Below are positions 1 to 6,795 of a stretch of 7,500 nucleotides of DNA, piece by piece; position 1 is the first letter of the stretch; each line of letters starts with the position of its first letter. Both the position numbers and the translations under genes were made by a program. Source of the stretch: Alphaproteobacteria bacterium (lineage in GTDB: Bacteria; Pseudomonadota; Alphaproteobacteria; UBA828); the NCBI GenBank assembly GCA_029937205.1, contig JAPYQV010000122.1, forward strand, positions 1 through 7,500. Direction: 5' to 3'. The notes under the pieces are model-generated. The model saw only the letters and a list, made by a program, of their open reading frames with translations. It was not told the DNA's origin and ran no database searches.

Positions 1-63
1 GCGCGGGACATATTGGCCGCCGGCCCAAACCCCGACAAAGTTTCAACTGCAACCAATATCTGA
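1..63 (+). CDS. 3' end of an upstream gene, possibly ribF (partial)
   Basis: The first frame is open from the window edge to a TGA at 61-63 and encodes about 20 residues beginning ARDILAAGPNPDK. The segment ends 17 bases before the ileS start, so it would be the tail of the preceding gene in the same operon. RibF (bifunctional riboflavin kinase/FAD synthetase) commonly lies upstream of ileS-lspA in proteobacteria, and its C-terminus usually ends in a helix of the form D..xAR.IL, which the visible ARDILA resembles. That resemblance is short and inferential. The other two forward frames are also open over these 60 bases, so even the coding frame is not certain. Confidence 0.35.
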   Translation, partial: ARDILAAGPNPDKVSTATNI

Positions 64-80
64 CTCAACAGGCCATCATC

Positions 81-2939
81 ATGACCGTCGACTATCGCAA
101 GACTGTATTTTTGCCGCGCACCGAATTCGCCATGAAAGCGAAGCTGCCCGAGCGCGAGCCGGCCATGCTGGAACGCTGGGAAAAGCTCGGTATTTACGAT
201 CGCCTTCGCGCTTCCTCCAAGGGCCGGGAGAAATTCGTTTTGCACGACGGCCCGCCCTACGCCAACGGCCATATCCATCTCGGCACGGCGCTCAACAAGA
301 TCCTCAAGGATGTGGTGGTGCGCAGCCAACAGATGCTGGGTAAAGATTCGGTCTATGTGCCGGGCTGGGATTGCCACGGCCTGCCGATCGAATGGCAGAT
401 CGAGCAGGCCTACCGCAAGGAAGGGCGCGACAAGGATGCGGTGCCGCTGGTGCAGTTTCGCCAGGAATGCCGGGCCCATGCAGAAAAATGGATCGATATA
501 CAGCGCGAGGAGTTCAAGCGCCTCGGCGTGATGGGCGATTGGGCCGATCCCTACACCACCATGAGCTACGCCGCCGAAGCACAGATCGTGCGCGAGATCG
601 GCAAGTTTCTCGTCGATGGCAGCCTCTATCAGGGCTCCAAGCCGGTGATGTGGTCGCCGGTCGAGAAGACCGCCCTGGCCGAGGCCGAGATCGAATATCA
701 CGATCACACCTCGACAACCATTTGGGTGCGCTTTCCGGTGGTCGAGAGCGGCCTGGAAGAATTGCTCGGTGCCGATGTGCTGATCTGGACGACGACGCCC
801 TGGACCATTCCCGGAAATCGCTGCATTTGCTACGGCGAGGAGATCGCCTATTGCCTGGTTGAAGTCACGGAAGTGGCGCAAGACAGTCTGGCGAAACCGG
901 GCGATCGTCTGGTCGTTGCCGGCGCGTTAATGGAAGCGATCGCGGCGGATAGCGGCATCGCCGCCTGGCGGACAGTTCGCGAAAATATTGATGGCGCGGT
1001 GTTGGCGAGCACGGTGTGCGCCCATCCGCTGCGCGCCGCCGGTTATGATTTTGCCGTGCCGCTCATTCCCTCAAACCACGTCACCACCGAGCAGGGCTCG
1101 GGCTTCGTCCATACCGCGCCCGGCCATGGCGCCGAGGATTACGATGCGGTGACGGCCCACAATGCGCTGCTTGAGCAGGCCGGTGACGGCGCGGCGGCGA
1201 TTGAAGTGCCGCAGACGGTCGGCGGCGACGGCAAATTTTTCGACCATGTGCCGCTCTTTGCCGGTCACCATGTCTACAAGGCGCACGATGCGGTTGCCGA
1301 GGCCTTGCAGCAGGCCGGCGGCCTATTGGCGCGCGGCACCCTGGTCCACTCCTATCCCCATTCCTGGCGCTCCAAGGCGCCGTTGATTTTCCGCAACACG
1401 CCGCAATGGTTCATCAGCATGAACAGCACCGGTTTGCGCGAAAAAGCGCTCGCCGCCATCGATGAAGTGCGCTGGGTGCCGGCCTCGGGCCAGCGCCGCA
1501 TCCGCTCGATGATCGAATCCCGGCCCGATTGGGTGGTTTCGCGCCAGCGCATCTGGGGCGTGCCGATCACGGTGTTTGTCGATAAGAAGACCGGCGCGCC
1601 GCTGCGCGATGGCAAGATCATCGAGCGCGTCGCCGAGGCGGTCGCCAGCGAAGGTGCGGATGCCTGGTTTTCGAGCGATAACGCGCGCTTCCTGGCGCCG
1701 GAGTATGATCCTGACGGCTATGACAAAGTGACTGATATCCTCGATGTGTGGTTCGATTCGGGCTCGACGCACAGCTTCGTTTTGGAAGATCGCGACGACC
1801 TGATGTGGCCGGCCTCGCTTTATCTCGAAGGCTCGGATCAGCATCGCGGCTGGTTTCATTCCTCGCTGCTCGAATCCTGCGGCACGCGCGGGCGCGCGCC
1901 CTATGAGGCGGTGCTGACGCATGGCTTCGTCGTCGACGGCGAAGGCAAAAAAATGTCGAAATCGAGCGGCAATGTGGTTGCGCCGCAGCAGATCATCGAC
2001 CGCTACGGCGCCGATATTCTGCGCCTCTGGGTGATGGCCTCGGATTATTCCGAGGATTTACGCATGTCGGACGATATCCTGCGCCACCAGACCGACGCCT
2101 ATCGCCGCCTGCGCAACACCCTGCGCTATCTGTTGGGCAATCTCGCCGATTTTGACCAGACGGAGGCGCGCAGCCGCGATGAGATGCCCGAACTGGAGCG
2201 CTGGGTATTGCATCGCCTGTGGGAAATTGACAAGGACGTTCGCGCCCGTTGCGAGGATTTCGATTTCCACGGCATTTTCACCGCGTTGCATAATTTCTGC
2301 GCGGTCGAGCTCTCGGCCTTCTATTTCGATGTGCGCAAGGATTCGCTGTACTGCGATCCGGCCGGCAGTTTGCGCCGGCGTGCCGCGCGCACGGTGCTCG
2401 ACCAGGTGTTTGAATGTCTGACCGCCTGGCTGGCGCCATTCTTAAGTTTTACCGCCGATGAGGCTTGGCTGTTGCGCCACCCGGACGAAGACGGCAGCGT
2501 TCATTTGCACGATTTCCCAACGCTTTCCGATGATTGGAAAGATGATGCCTTGGCCGAAAAATGGTCGGTCTTGCGCAATCTCCGGCGCGTCGTCACTGGT
2601 GCGCTGGAAATCAAGCGGGCGGACAAAACTATCGGCTCAAGTCTGCAGGCGAGCGTCACCATATTCGCCGATGAGAATTTCCGCCAAAGTTGCGATGGCC
2701 TGGATATGCCGGAGCTGTTCATCACGTCGGAGGCGAATTTTGCGCCCGGCGAAACACCGGAGGGCGCCTTTTCACTGGACGAGGTGCCTGGTGTCAGCGT
2801 CGTGGTTGACCTGGCCGGCGGAGAAAAATGCGCCCGTTGCTGGCAGGTATTGGCCGATGTCGGCGCCGTGCCGGCCCACGCCGACATCTGCACCCGCTGC
2901 GCCGATGCGGTTGACCTCCACCAATCGGCAGCGGAGTAG
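81..2939 (+). CDS. ileS: Isoleucyl-tRNA synthetase (class I, C-terminal zinc finger type)
   Basis: Cytoplasmic enzyme that activates isoleucine with ATP, charges tRNA-Ile, and hydrolyses mischarged Val-tRNA-Ile. The 952 residues are close to the family norm (E. coli about 938). Visible in order: DGPPYANG (56-63) followed by the HIGH-box position, here HLGT (66-69); VPGWDCHGLPIEW (93-105); the editing (CP1) domain with TTTPWTIPGN (237-246) and GFVHTAPGHGAEDY (341-354); DWVVSRQRIWGVP (483-495); WFDSGSTHSF (557-566); GSDQHRGWFHSSLL (584-597); and KMSKS (624-628). A helical anticodon-binding domain follows from about 680. The C-terminal zinc finger has Cys 917, 920, 937 and 940, the spacing seen in the E. 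coli enzyme. ATG 81 is the first start codon in a frame open to the window edge, and the N-terminus (VFLPRTEFAMKAKLPEREP) fits alphaproteobacterial IleS. Upstream there is only a weak Shine-Dalgarno (AACAGG, 67-72). The oddity is Thr in place of the second His of HIGH. Confidence 0.98.
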   Translation: MTVDYRKTVFLPRTEFAMKAKLPEREPAMLERWEKLGIYDRLRASSKGREKFVLHDGPPYANGHIHLGTALNKILKDVVVRSQQMLGKDSVYVPGWDCHGLPIEWQIEQAYRKEGRDKDAVPLVQFRQECRAHAEKWIDIQREEFKRLGVMGDWADPYTTMSYAAEAQIVREIGKFLVDGSLYQGSKPVMWSPVEKTALAEAEIEYHDHTSTTIWVRFPVVESGLEELLGADVLIWTTTPWTIPGNRCICYGEEIAYCLVEVTEVAQDSLAKPGDRLVVAGALMEAIAADSGIAAWRTVRENIDGAVLASTVCAHPLRAAGYDFAVPLIPSNHVTTEQGSGFVHTAPGHGAEDYDAVTAHNALLEQAGDGAAAIEVPQTVGGDGKFFDHVPLFAGHHVYKAHDAVAEALQQAGGLLARGTLVHSYPHSWRSKAPLIFRNTPQWFISMNSTGLREKALAAIDEVRWVPASGQRRIRSMIESRPDWVVSRQRIWGVPITVFVDKKTGAPLRDGKIIERVAEAVASEGADAWFSSDNARFLAPEYDPDGYDKVTDILDVWFDSGSTHSFVLEDRDDLMWPASLYLEGSDQHRGWFHSSLLESCGTRGRAPYEAVLTHGFVVDGEGKKMSKSSGNVVAPQQIIDRYGADILRLWVMASDYSEDLRMSDDILRHQTDAYRRLRNTLRYLLGNLADFDQTEARSRDEMPELERWVLHRLWEIDKDVRARCEDFDFHGIFTALHNFCAVELSAFYFDVRKDSLYCDPAGSLRRRAARTVLDQVFECLTAWLAPFLSFTADEAWLLRHPDEDGSVHLHDFPTLSDDWKDDALAEKWSVLRNLRRVVTGALEIKRADKTIGSSLQASVTIFADENFRQSCDGLDMPELFITSEANFAPGETPEGAFSLDEVPGVSVVVDLAGGEKCARCWQVLADVGAVPAHADICTRCADAVDLHQSAAE

Positions 2940-2949
2940 GCCGACCGTG

Positions 2950-2971
2950 GCGCGTCGGGCGCGGGTCGGGC
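2950..2971 (+). repeat. Short imperfect tandem 11-mer before lspA
   Basis: Two adjacent copies, GCGCGTCGGGC (2950-2960) and GCGGGTCGGGC (2961-2971), differ at one base and fill most of the ileS-lspA gap. They sit where a Shine-Dalgarno for lspA would be expected. In a GC-rich genome this may be chance. CCGAC at 2941-2945 could pair weakly with GTCGG in either copy, but there is no strong stem and no T-run, so I do not call a terminator. Confidence 0.3.
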
Positions 2972-2975
2972 CGGC

Positions 2976-3446
2976 ATGATTCGCTTCGGTGCGCCGATTG
3001 CGGCGCTGGTGCTCGTTCTCGATCAGCTGACCAAATGGATTGCCCGGGATAATCTCTGGGACCCGCCGGTACGTGTCGAACTGGTCGGTTTTCTCGATTT
3101 TGTGCCGGTTGAAAATCGCGGTATTAGCTTTGGCCTGTTTCAAAGCGACAGCGGTACCGGCGTTTGGTTGATCTCGGGATTTGCCCTGATCGTCGCGGCT
3201 GGTCTCGGCATTTGGCTGTATCGCGTGCCCCGCAAATGGCCGGCGCTGGCGCTCGGCCTCATCATCGGCGCTGCGCTCGGCAATGTGATCGATCGTTTGC
3301 GTCTCGGCTGGGTAATCGATTTCATCGATTTTCACGTGAACACCTGGCATTGGCCGGCCTTCAATATCGCTGATGCGGCGATCACGATCGGTGTCGGAAT
3401 GTTGTTGATCGATGGCTTGTTCACAACGGCGAAAAAGCCTAAATAG
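2976..3446 (+). CDS. lspA: Lipoprotein signal peptidase (signal peptidase II)
   Basis: Inner-membrane aspartyl protease that cuts the signal peptide from diacylglyceryl-modified prolipoproteins just before the lipobox Cys. The 156 residues are a normal length. The family signatures are present: DQLTK (16-20), ENRGISFGLF (46-55, matching the NxGxxF box), GNVIDR (102-107), GWVIDFIDFH with catalytic Asp115, and FNIADAAITIG with catalytic Asp133. Four hydrophobic segments are visible, roughly residues 5-15, 63-82, 88-105 and 131-149, as expected for the four-helix fold. The gene starts 36 bases after ileS. The region before ATG 2976 has no clear Shine-Dalgarno, so translation may depend on ribosomes finishing ileS. 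An LspA gene immediately after ileS is a very common bacterial arrangement, and here the next gene encodes a probable substrate. Confidence 0.97.
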   Translation: MIRFGAPIAALVLVLDQLTKWIARDNLWDPPVRVELVGFLDFVPVENRGISFGLFQSDSGTGVWLISGFALIVAAGLGIWLYRVPRKWPALALGLIIGAALGNVIDRLRLGWVIDFIDFHVNTWHWPAFNIADAAITIGVGMLLIDGLFTTAKKPK

Positions 3447-3451
3447 AGAGC

Positions 3452-4048
3452 ATGCTTACGCTTATCGGCAGAGTCGCGAAATCCACCCGGCGTCTAGCGC
3501 TGTTACGGAGCTTTGCCGCTGTGCTCGCGCTCGCCGGCATTGCCGGAGTCGCGGGCTGTGGCGGCGTTGGTAAATCGCTCGGCTTCGGCAAACAATCGCC
3601 GGACGAATTCGCCGTCGTGCGCAATGCGCCGCTTACCCTGCCGCCCGACTATACATTGCGCCCGCCGCGGCCAGGAGCGGCACGCCCACAGGAGCAGTCG
3701 CTCAGCATACAGGCCGAGAGGTCCGTCTTCGGCGACGATAGTGACGTGGCGCCGCGCCCTGAAAGCGACGGCGAATACGCGCTCCTGCGCCAGGCTGATG
3801 CGCTTGAGACCAACCCTGATATCAAGCGCGTGATCAATGAGGAATTCACCATCTTCGCACAAGAGGGAGATAGCTTTTTCGAATCCCTACTGTTCTGGCG
3901 CGGCGACGAGCCGCTCGGTGAGGTCGTGGACGCATCGGGCGAGGCGCAACGGTTGAACGAAAACGCCGCCATGGGCGTGCCGCCAAACACCGGAGAGACG
4001 CCAGTCATTGAGCGTCGCGACAAGGCGCTCTTAGAGGGGATATTCTAA
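3452..4048 (+). CDS. DUF3035-family outer-membrane lipoprotein, probable BamF
   Basis: Predicted lipoprotein of 198 residues. The N-terminus has Arg/Lys residues (7-19), a hydrophobic stretch (about 20-32) and the lipobox VAGC, with Cys36 as the expected lipidation site. The mature part opens with a flexible Gly-rich linker, then PDEFAVVRNAPLTLPPDYTL (residues 51-70) and RPPRPG. This is the hallmark of the alphaproteobacterial DUF3035 family, which has been described as BamF, an accessory lipoprotein of the beta-barrel assembly machine with a motif related to BamC. The C-terminal half (ALLRQADA, LLFWRGDEPLGEVVDASGEA, NTGETPVIERR, ending LLEGIF) also fits this family as I remember it. The residue after Cys is Gly rather than Asp, so outer-membrane sorting is expected by the E. 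coli rule. ATG 3452 lies 5 bases after the lspA stop, and GAGAG runs almost up to it, which suggests translational coupling. The BamF role is by family; nothing here proves complex membership. Confidence 0.85.
   Translation: MLTLIGRVAKSTRRLALLRSFAAVLALAGIAGVAGCGGVGKSLGFGKQSPDEFAVVRNAPLTLPPDYTLRPPRPGAARPQEQSLSIQAERSVFGDDSDVAPRPESDGEYALLRQADALETNPDIKRVINEEFTIFAQEGDSFFESLLFWRGDEPLGEVVDASGEAQRLNENAAMGVPPNTGETPVIERRDKALLEGIF
4033..4040 (+). promoter_or_regulatory. Possible Shine-Dalgarno for the first M16 protease
   Basis: AGAGGGGA lies within the last codons of the lipoprotein gene. It ends 12 bases before GTG 4053 and 30 bases before ATG 4071. The spacing is long for the GTG and too long for the ATG, so the motif leans toward GTG but does not settle the start. 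The signal-peptide shape favours ATG 4071. Confidence 0.35.
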
Positions 4049-4070
4049 GCTGGTGCGCGCCGACCCAATT

Positions 4071-5444
4071 ATGACGCCTGTTTTACCGCGCACCGCGTCT
4101 GGCAGAACGCTGAGTTTGTTTGTTGCCTGTGCCCTTCTGCTCCTCCTGATATCTGCCGCAAGGCCCGCATTCGCGGGGCCGTTCAATTCGGAATATTTCG
4201 TGCTCGACAATGGCATGGAGGTGGTTGTTCTGCCCAATCACCGCGCACCGGTTGTCACCCACATGGTGTGGTACCGGGTCGGTTCCGCCGATGATCCGGT
4301 CGGCAAGTCGGGCATCGCGCATTTTCTTGAGCATCTGATGTTCAAGGGCACCGAGGACCTGCCGCCAGGCGAATTTTCGCGTATCGTGGCGCGCAATGGC
4401 GGCCAGGAGAACGCTTTCACCTCGTGGGATTACACCGGCTATTATCAGCGCGTCGCGCGCGATCGCCTGGAAATCGTCATGGGGCTCGAGGCCGACCGCA
4501 TGCGTGGCCTGGTGCTGAACGAGGAAATCGTGACGCCGGAGCGCGATGTCATTCTTGAGGAGCGCAGCTCGCGCACCGACAACCAGCCTTCGACGTTGCT
4601 CGCCGAACAGATGAGTGCGGCGCAATATCTGCGCCATCCCTACGGCACGCCGATCATCGGCTGGCGGCATGAAATTGAAACCCTCAATCAGGAAGACGCG
4701 CTTGATTTCTACCGGCGCTATTATGCGCCCGACAATGCCATCCTTGTCGTCGCTGGCGATATCACGGCGGCAGAGCTGAAGCCGCTGGCGGAAAAATATT
4801 ATGGCGTCCTTCCGGCGGCCGGCATGATCGCGCGCGAGCGCCCGGCCGAGCCGCCACAGATCAGCCTCCGGCAGGTATCCTTGAGCGATGCCCGCGTGGC
4901 CCAGCCTTCGCTCACCCGCAGCTATCTGGCACCGAGCCACGGCAGCGGTGCCGACGGCGATTCCGTGGCGTTGCAAATTTTCGCCGAAATTCTCGGCAAT
5001 AAATCGACCAGCCGGCTCTATCAGGCGCTGGTGGTGGAGCGCGCGCTGGCCCCCTGGGCCGGCTCGTCCTATCAGCCGATGGCGCTCGATTATGCGCGAT
5101 TTTTTGTTTACGCCGAGAGCTTGCCGGGCATCGACATCGCCGATGTGGAAGCGGCCATGGACGAGGTCATCGAGGAATTGCTCGCCACCGGCCCGAGTGA
5201 CGAGGAAATTGCGTCGGTGAAGGCGCGCCTGCAGGCCGTCGTCGTCTATGCCCTCGACAATCCGCAAGCCGTCGCCAGCATCTTCGGCAATGCGCTTAGC
5301 GTCGGTATCACCGTCGAGGAAATCGAAAGTTGGCCGGACCGGGTGGCGGCGGTGACGCGCGATCAGATCATGGCCGTGGCGCGCGCGGTGCTGAGGTCGG
5401 AACGCTCGGTCACCGGCTATCTGTTGCCGGCCGAAGAGGGCTAG
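4071..5444 (+). CDS. Secreted M16 zinc metallopeptidase, catalytic-type subunit
   Basis: Periplasmic peptidase of family M16B (pitrilysin/processing-peptidase fold); 457 residues from ATG 4071. A Sec signal peptide is clear: basic start (Arg7, Arg12), hydrophobic core about 14-29, and AFA (33-35) before GPFNSEYF. The N-terminal M16 domain (about 40-185) has the inverted zinc motif HFLEH (His84, Glu87, His88) after GKSGIA, and a distal zinc ligand Glu164 in VILEERSS, the usual 76-residue spacing. The C-terminal M16 domain (about 190-370) contains GNKSTSRLYQALV (309-321), but the positions of the substrate-binding Arg and Tyr are Val321 and Pro328. It thus seems to need a partner, supplied by the next gene 2 bases on. 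An in-frame GTG at 4053 would add six residues (MRADPI) and sits 4 bases after the lipoprotein stop; I prefer the ATG because it gives a normal-length signal-peptide n-region. Substrate unknown. Confidence 0.93.
   Translation: MTPVLPRTASGRTLSLFVACALLLLLISAARPAFAGPFNSEYFVLDNGMEVVVLPNHRAPVVTHMVWYRVGSADDPVGKSGIAHFLEHLMFKGTEDLPPGEFSRIVARNGGQENAFTSWDYTGYYQRVARDRLEIVMGLEADRMRGLVLNEEIVTPERDVILEERSSRTDNQPSTLLAEQMSAAQYLRHPYGTPIIGWRHEIETLNQEDALDFYRRYYAPDNAILVVAGDITAAELKPLAEKYYGVLPAAGMIARERPAEPPQISLRQVSLSDARVAQPSLTRSYLAPSHGSGADGDSVALQIFAEILGNKSTSRLYQALVVERALAPWAGSSYQPMALDYARFFVYAESLPGIDIADVEAAMDEVIEELLATGPSDEEIASVKARLQAVVVYALDNPQAVASIFGNALSVGITVEEIESWPDRVAAVTRDQIMAVARAVLRSERSVTGYLLPAEEG
5433..5440 (+). 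promoter_or_regulatory. Ribosome binding site fixing the second M16 start
   Basis: GAAGAGGG, inside the last codons of the first M16 gene, ends 6 bases before ATG 5447. It is the best Shine-Dalgarno in the window. Together with the signal peptide that begins there, it fixes the start at 5447 rather than at an earlier in-frame codon inside the preceding gene. Confidence 0.75.
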
Positions 5445-5446
5445 AT

Positions 5447-6778
5447 ATGATTCGCGCCGGCGTCGCTTTGTGCTGTTTCCTGCTCGCCGTCTCGCTCTTT
5501 TCGGCGGCGCGGGCGGGCGAGCCAATCGTCCAGGTACAGCGCGTCATGTCGCTGTCCGGGATCGAGATTTGGTACGTTCAGGAAGCCAACATCCCGGTGA
5601 TTTCCGTCTCGCTCGGGTTTCGCGGCGGTACGGTGCTGGATCCGGCGGGCAAATCCGGCCTGGCTAATTTTGCCCTGGCGCTGCTCAACGAAGGCGCCGG
5701 CGATATGGATTCGTTGACCTTTCAAAAAGCCGTTATCGACCGGGCGATACGTCTTAACAACAATGCCAGCCGGGATCTTGTCACCGTCAGCCTGCAAACG
5801 CTGAGCAAAAATCGCGACACAGCGTTCGAACTGCTCGGCCTGGCGCTGAGCGAGGCGCGTTTCGAAACTGCGCCGGTTGAACGCGTGCGCGCTCAGATTT
5901 TGAATGTTCTCGCCGACGAAGCGCGCAATCCCCGCACCATCGCGGCACGTACCTGGTTTGGTGATATCTTCGGCAACCATCCCTACGCCCAGGGCGCCAA
6001 TGGCACGGAAGAATCGATTCGCGCGATGACGCCGGCGGATCTGAAGGACTGGACGCGGGCGCGATTCGCGCGTGATAATTTGATCGTCGGCGCGTCGGGT
6101 GACGTGACGCCGGAAGAAATCGCGCGCCTGGTTGACATCGCCTTGGCCGGCCTGGCGCCGCACGCCGCCGGCGCCCCGGTCGCCGAAGCAATCTTCCCGG
6201 CGTCCGGCGCGACGCGCGTGGTCCGCATGCCGCTCATGCAGAGCATCGTCGTGTTCGGCCTGCCCGGATTGAAGCGCGACGACCCCGATTTCTACGCCGC
6301 CTATGTGATGAATTATATTCTCGGCGGCGGCGGCTTTACCTCGCGCCTCTATGAGGAAGTGCGCGAGAAGCGCGGGCTGGCCTACTCGGTCTACAGCTAT
6401 CTGGCGCCGCTTGAATATGCCGGCCTCTATATGGGCGGCGTGGCGACACGCAATGACGGCGTGGCGCAGACCCTTGAGATCATCCGCGCCGAAATCGCCC
6501 ATATGTCTGAGACCGGCGTAAGCGCGGCGGAATTGTCGGCGGCCAAGCAATATCTGACAGGTGCTTTCCCGTTGCGCCTGGATAGCGGCGGCAAGGTGGC
6601 GGGCATTCTCGTTCAAATGCAGGTTGAATCCCTCGGCATCGATTATCTCGATCGGCGCAACGGCTATATGGAGGCCGTCACCATGGACGACATCAAACGG
6701 GTGGCCAAGCTATTGCTCAACCCGGACCGCTTGCGTGTCGTCGTTGTCGGCGACCCGGAGGGTTTGACGGATTCCTGA
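5447..6778 (+). CDS. Secreted M16 family protein, non-zinc (Arg/Tyr-pair) subunit
   Basis: Exported partner of the preceding protease, 443 residues. Signal peptide: MIRAGVALCC start, hydrophobic core about 5-20, cleavage likely after ARA (21-23). The N-terminal M16 domain (about 30-175) aligns by the block DPAGKSGLA (65-73), but the HxxEH position reads NFALA (74-78), so both His and the Glu are gone and zinc should not bind. The C-terminal M16 domain (about 180-370) has GGGGFTSRLYEEVREKRGLA (293-312), giving Arg306 and Tyr313, the seven-residue-spaced pair that contacts substrate in active M16 enzymes. A glycine-rich segment (GGGG, 293-296) precedes it. The family knowledge used is that paired bacterial M16B genes, such as the Sphingomonas Sph2681/Sph2682 pair, form a heterodimer with one zinc subunit and one Arg/Tyr subunit. 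The 2-base gap and the Shine-Dalgarno inside the previous gene suggest coupled, balanced synthesis. Substrate unknown. Confidence 0.93.
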   Translation: MIRAGVALCCFLLAVSLFSAARAGEPIVQVQRVMSLSGIEIWYVQEANIPVISVSLGFRGGTVLDPAGKSGLANFALALLNEGAGDMDSLTFQKAVIDRAIRLNNNASRDLVTVSLQTLSKNRDTAFELLGLALSEARFETAPVERVRAQILNVLADEARNPRTIAARTWFGDIFGNHPYAQGANGTEESIRAMTPADLKDWTRARFARDNLIVGASGDVTPEEIARLVDIALAGLAPHAAGAPVAEAIFPASGATRVVRMPLMQSIVVFGLPGLKRDDPDFYAAYVMNYILGGGGFTSRLYEEVREKRGLAYSVYSYLAPLEYAGLYMGGVATRNDGVAQTLEIIRAEIAHMSETGVSAAELSAAKQYLTGAFPLRLDSGGKVAGILVQMQVESLGIDYLDRRNGYMEAVTMDDIKRVAKLLLNPDRLRVVVVGDPEGLTDS

Positions 6779-6795
6779 AGGGCGGCAGCGCAACC

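Noticed and set aside
1..80. Promoter for ileS or an amino-acid-responsive leader in the upstream 80 bases.
   Set aside because: I see no credible -35/-10 pair, no hairpin with a T-run and no T-box element. The space is mostly taken by the tail of an apparent upstream gene.
1323..1922. Minus-strand open frame of about 199 codons inside ileS.
   Set aside because: It is fully antisense to the conserved IleS core and has no domain signature.
2940..2975. Rho-independent terminator between ileS and lspA.
   Set aside because: Only a weak five-base pairing is possible and no T-run follows.
2458..2979. Plus-strand open frame of about 173 codons bridging the end of ileS and the start of lspA in another frame.
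   Set aside because: It is out of frame with the zinc-finger region of IleS, rich in Arg and Ser, and without motifs. Its stop overlapping the lspA start is coincidental.
5330..5446. Upstream in-frame extension of the second M16 gene to a start near 5330.
   Set aside because: It would overlap the first M16 gene by over 100 bases and bury the signal peptide. ATG 5447 has a strong, well-spaced Shine-Dalgarno.
4083..5525. Long open frame on the minus strand (about 480 codons) opposite the first M16 gene.
   Set aside because: It lies antisense to a gene with clear M16 motifs and a signal peptide, its composition is Arg/Ala/His-rich, and it has no recognisable motif. High third-position GC commonly keeps such antisense frames open.
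5441..6616. Long open frame on the minus strand (about 391 codons) opposite the second M16 gene.
   Set aside because: Same reasoning: an Arg-rich, motif-free shadow of a well-supported gene. Two such frames in a row reflect codon bias rather than an antisense gene pair.
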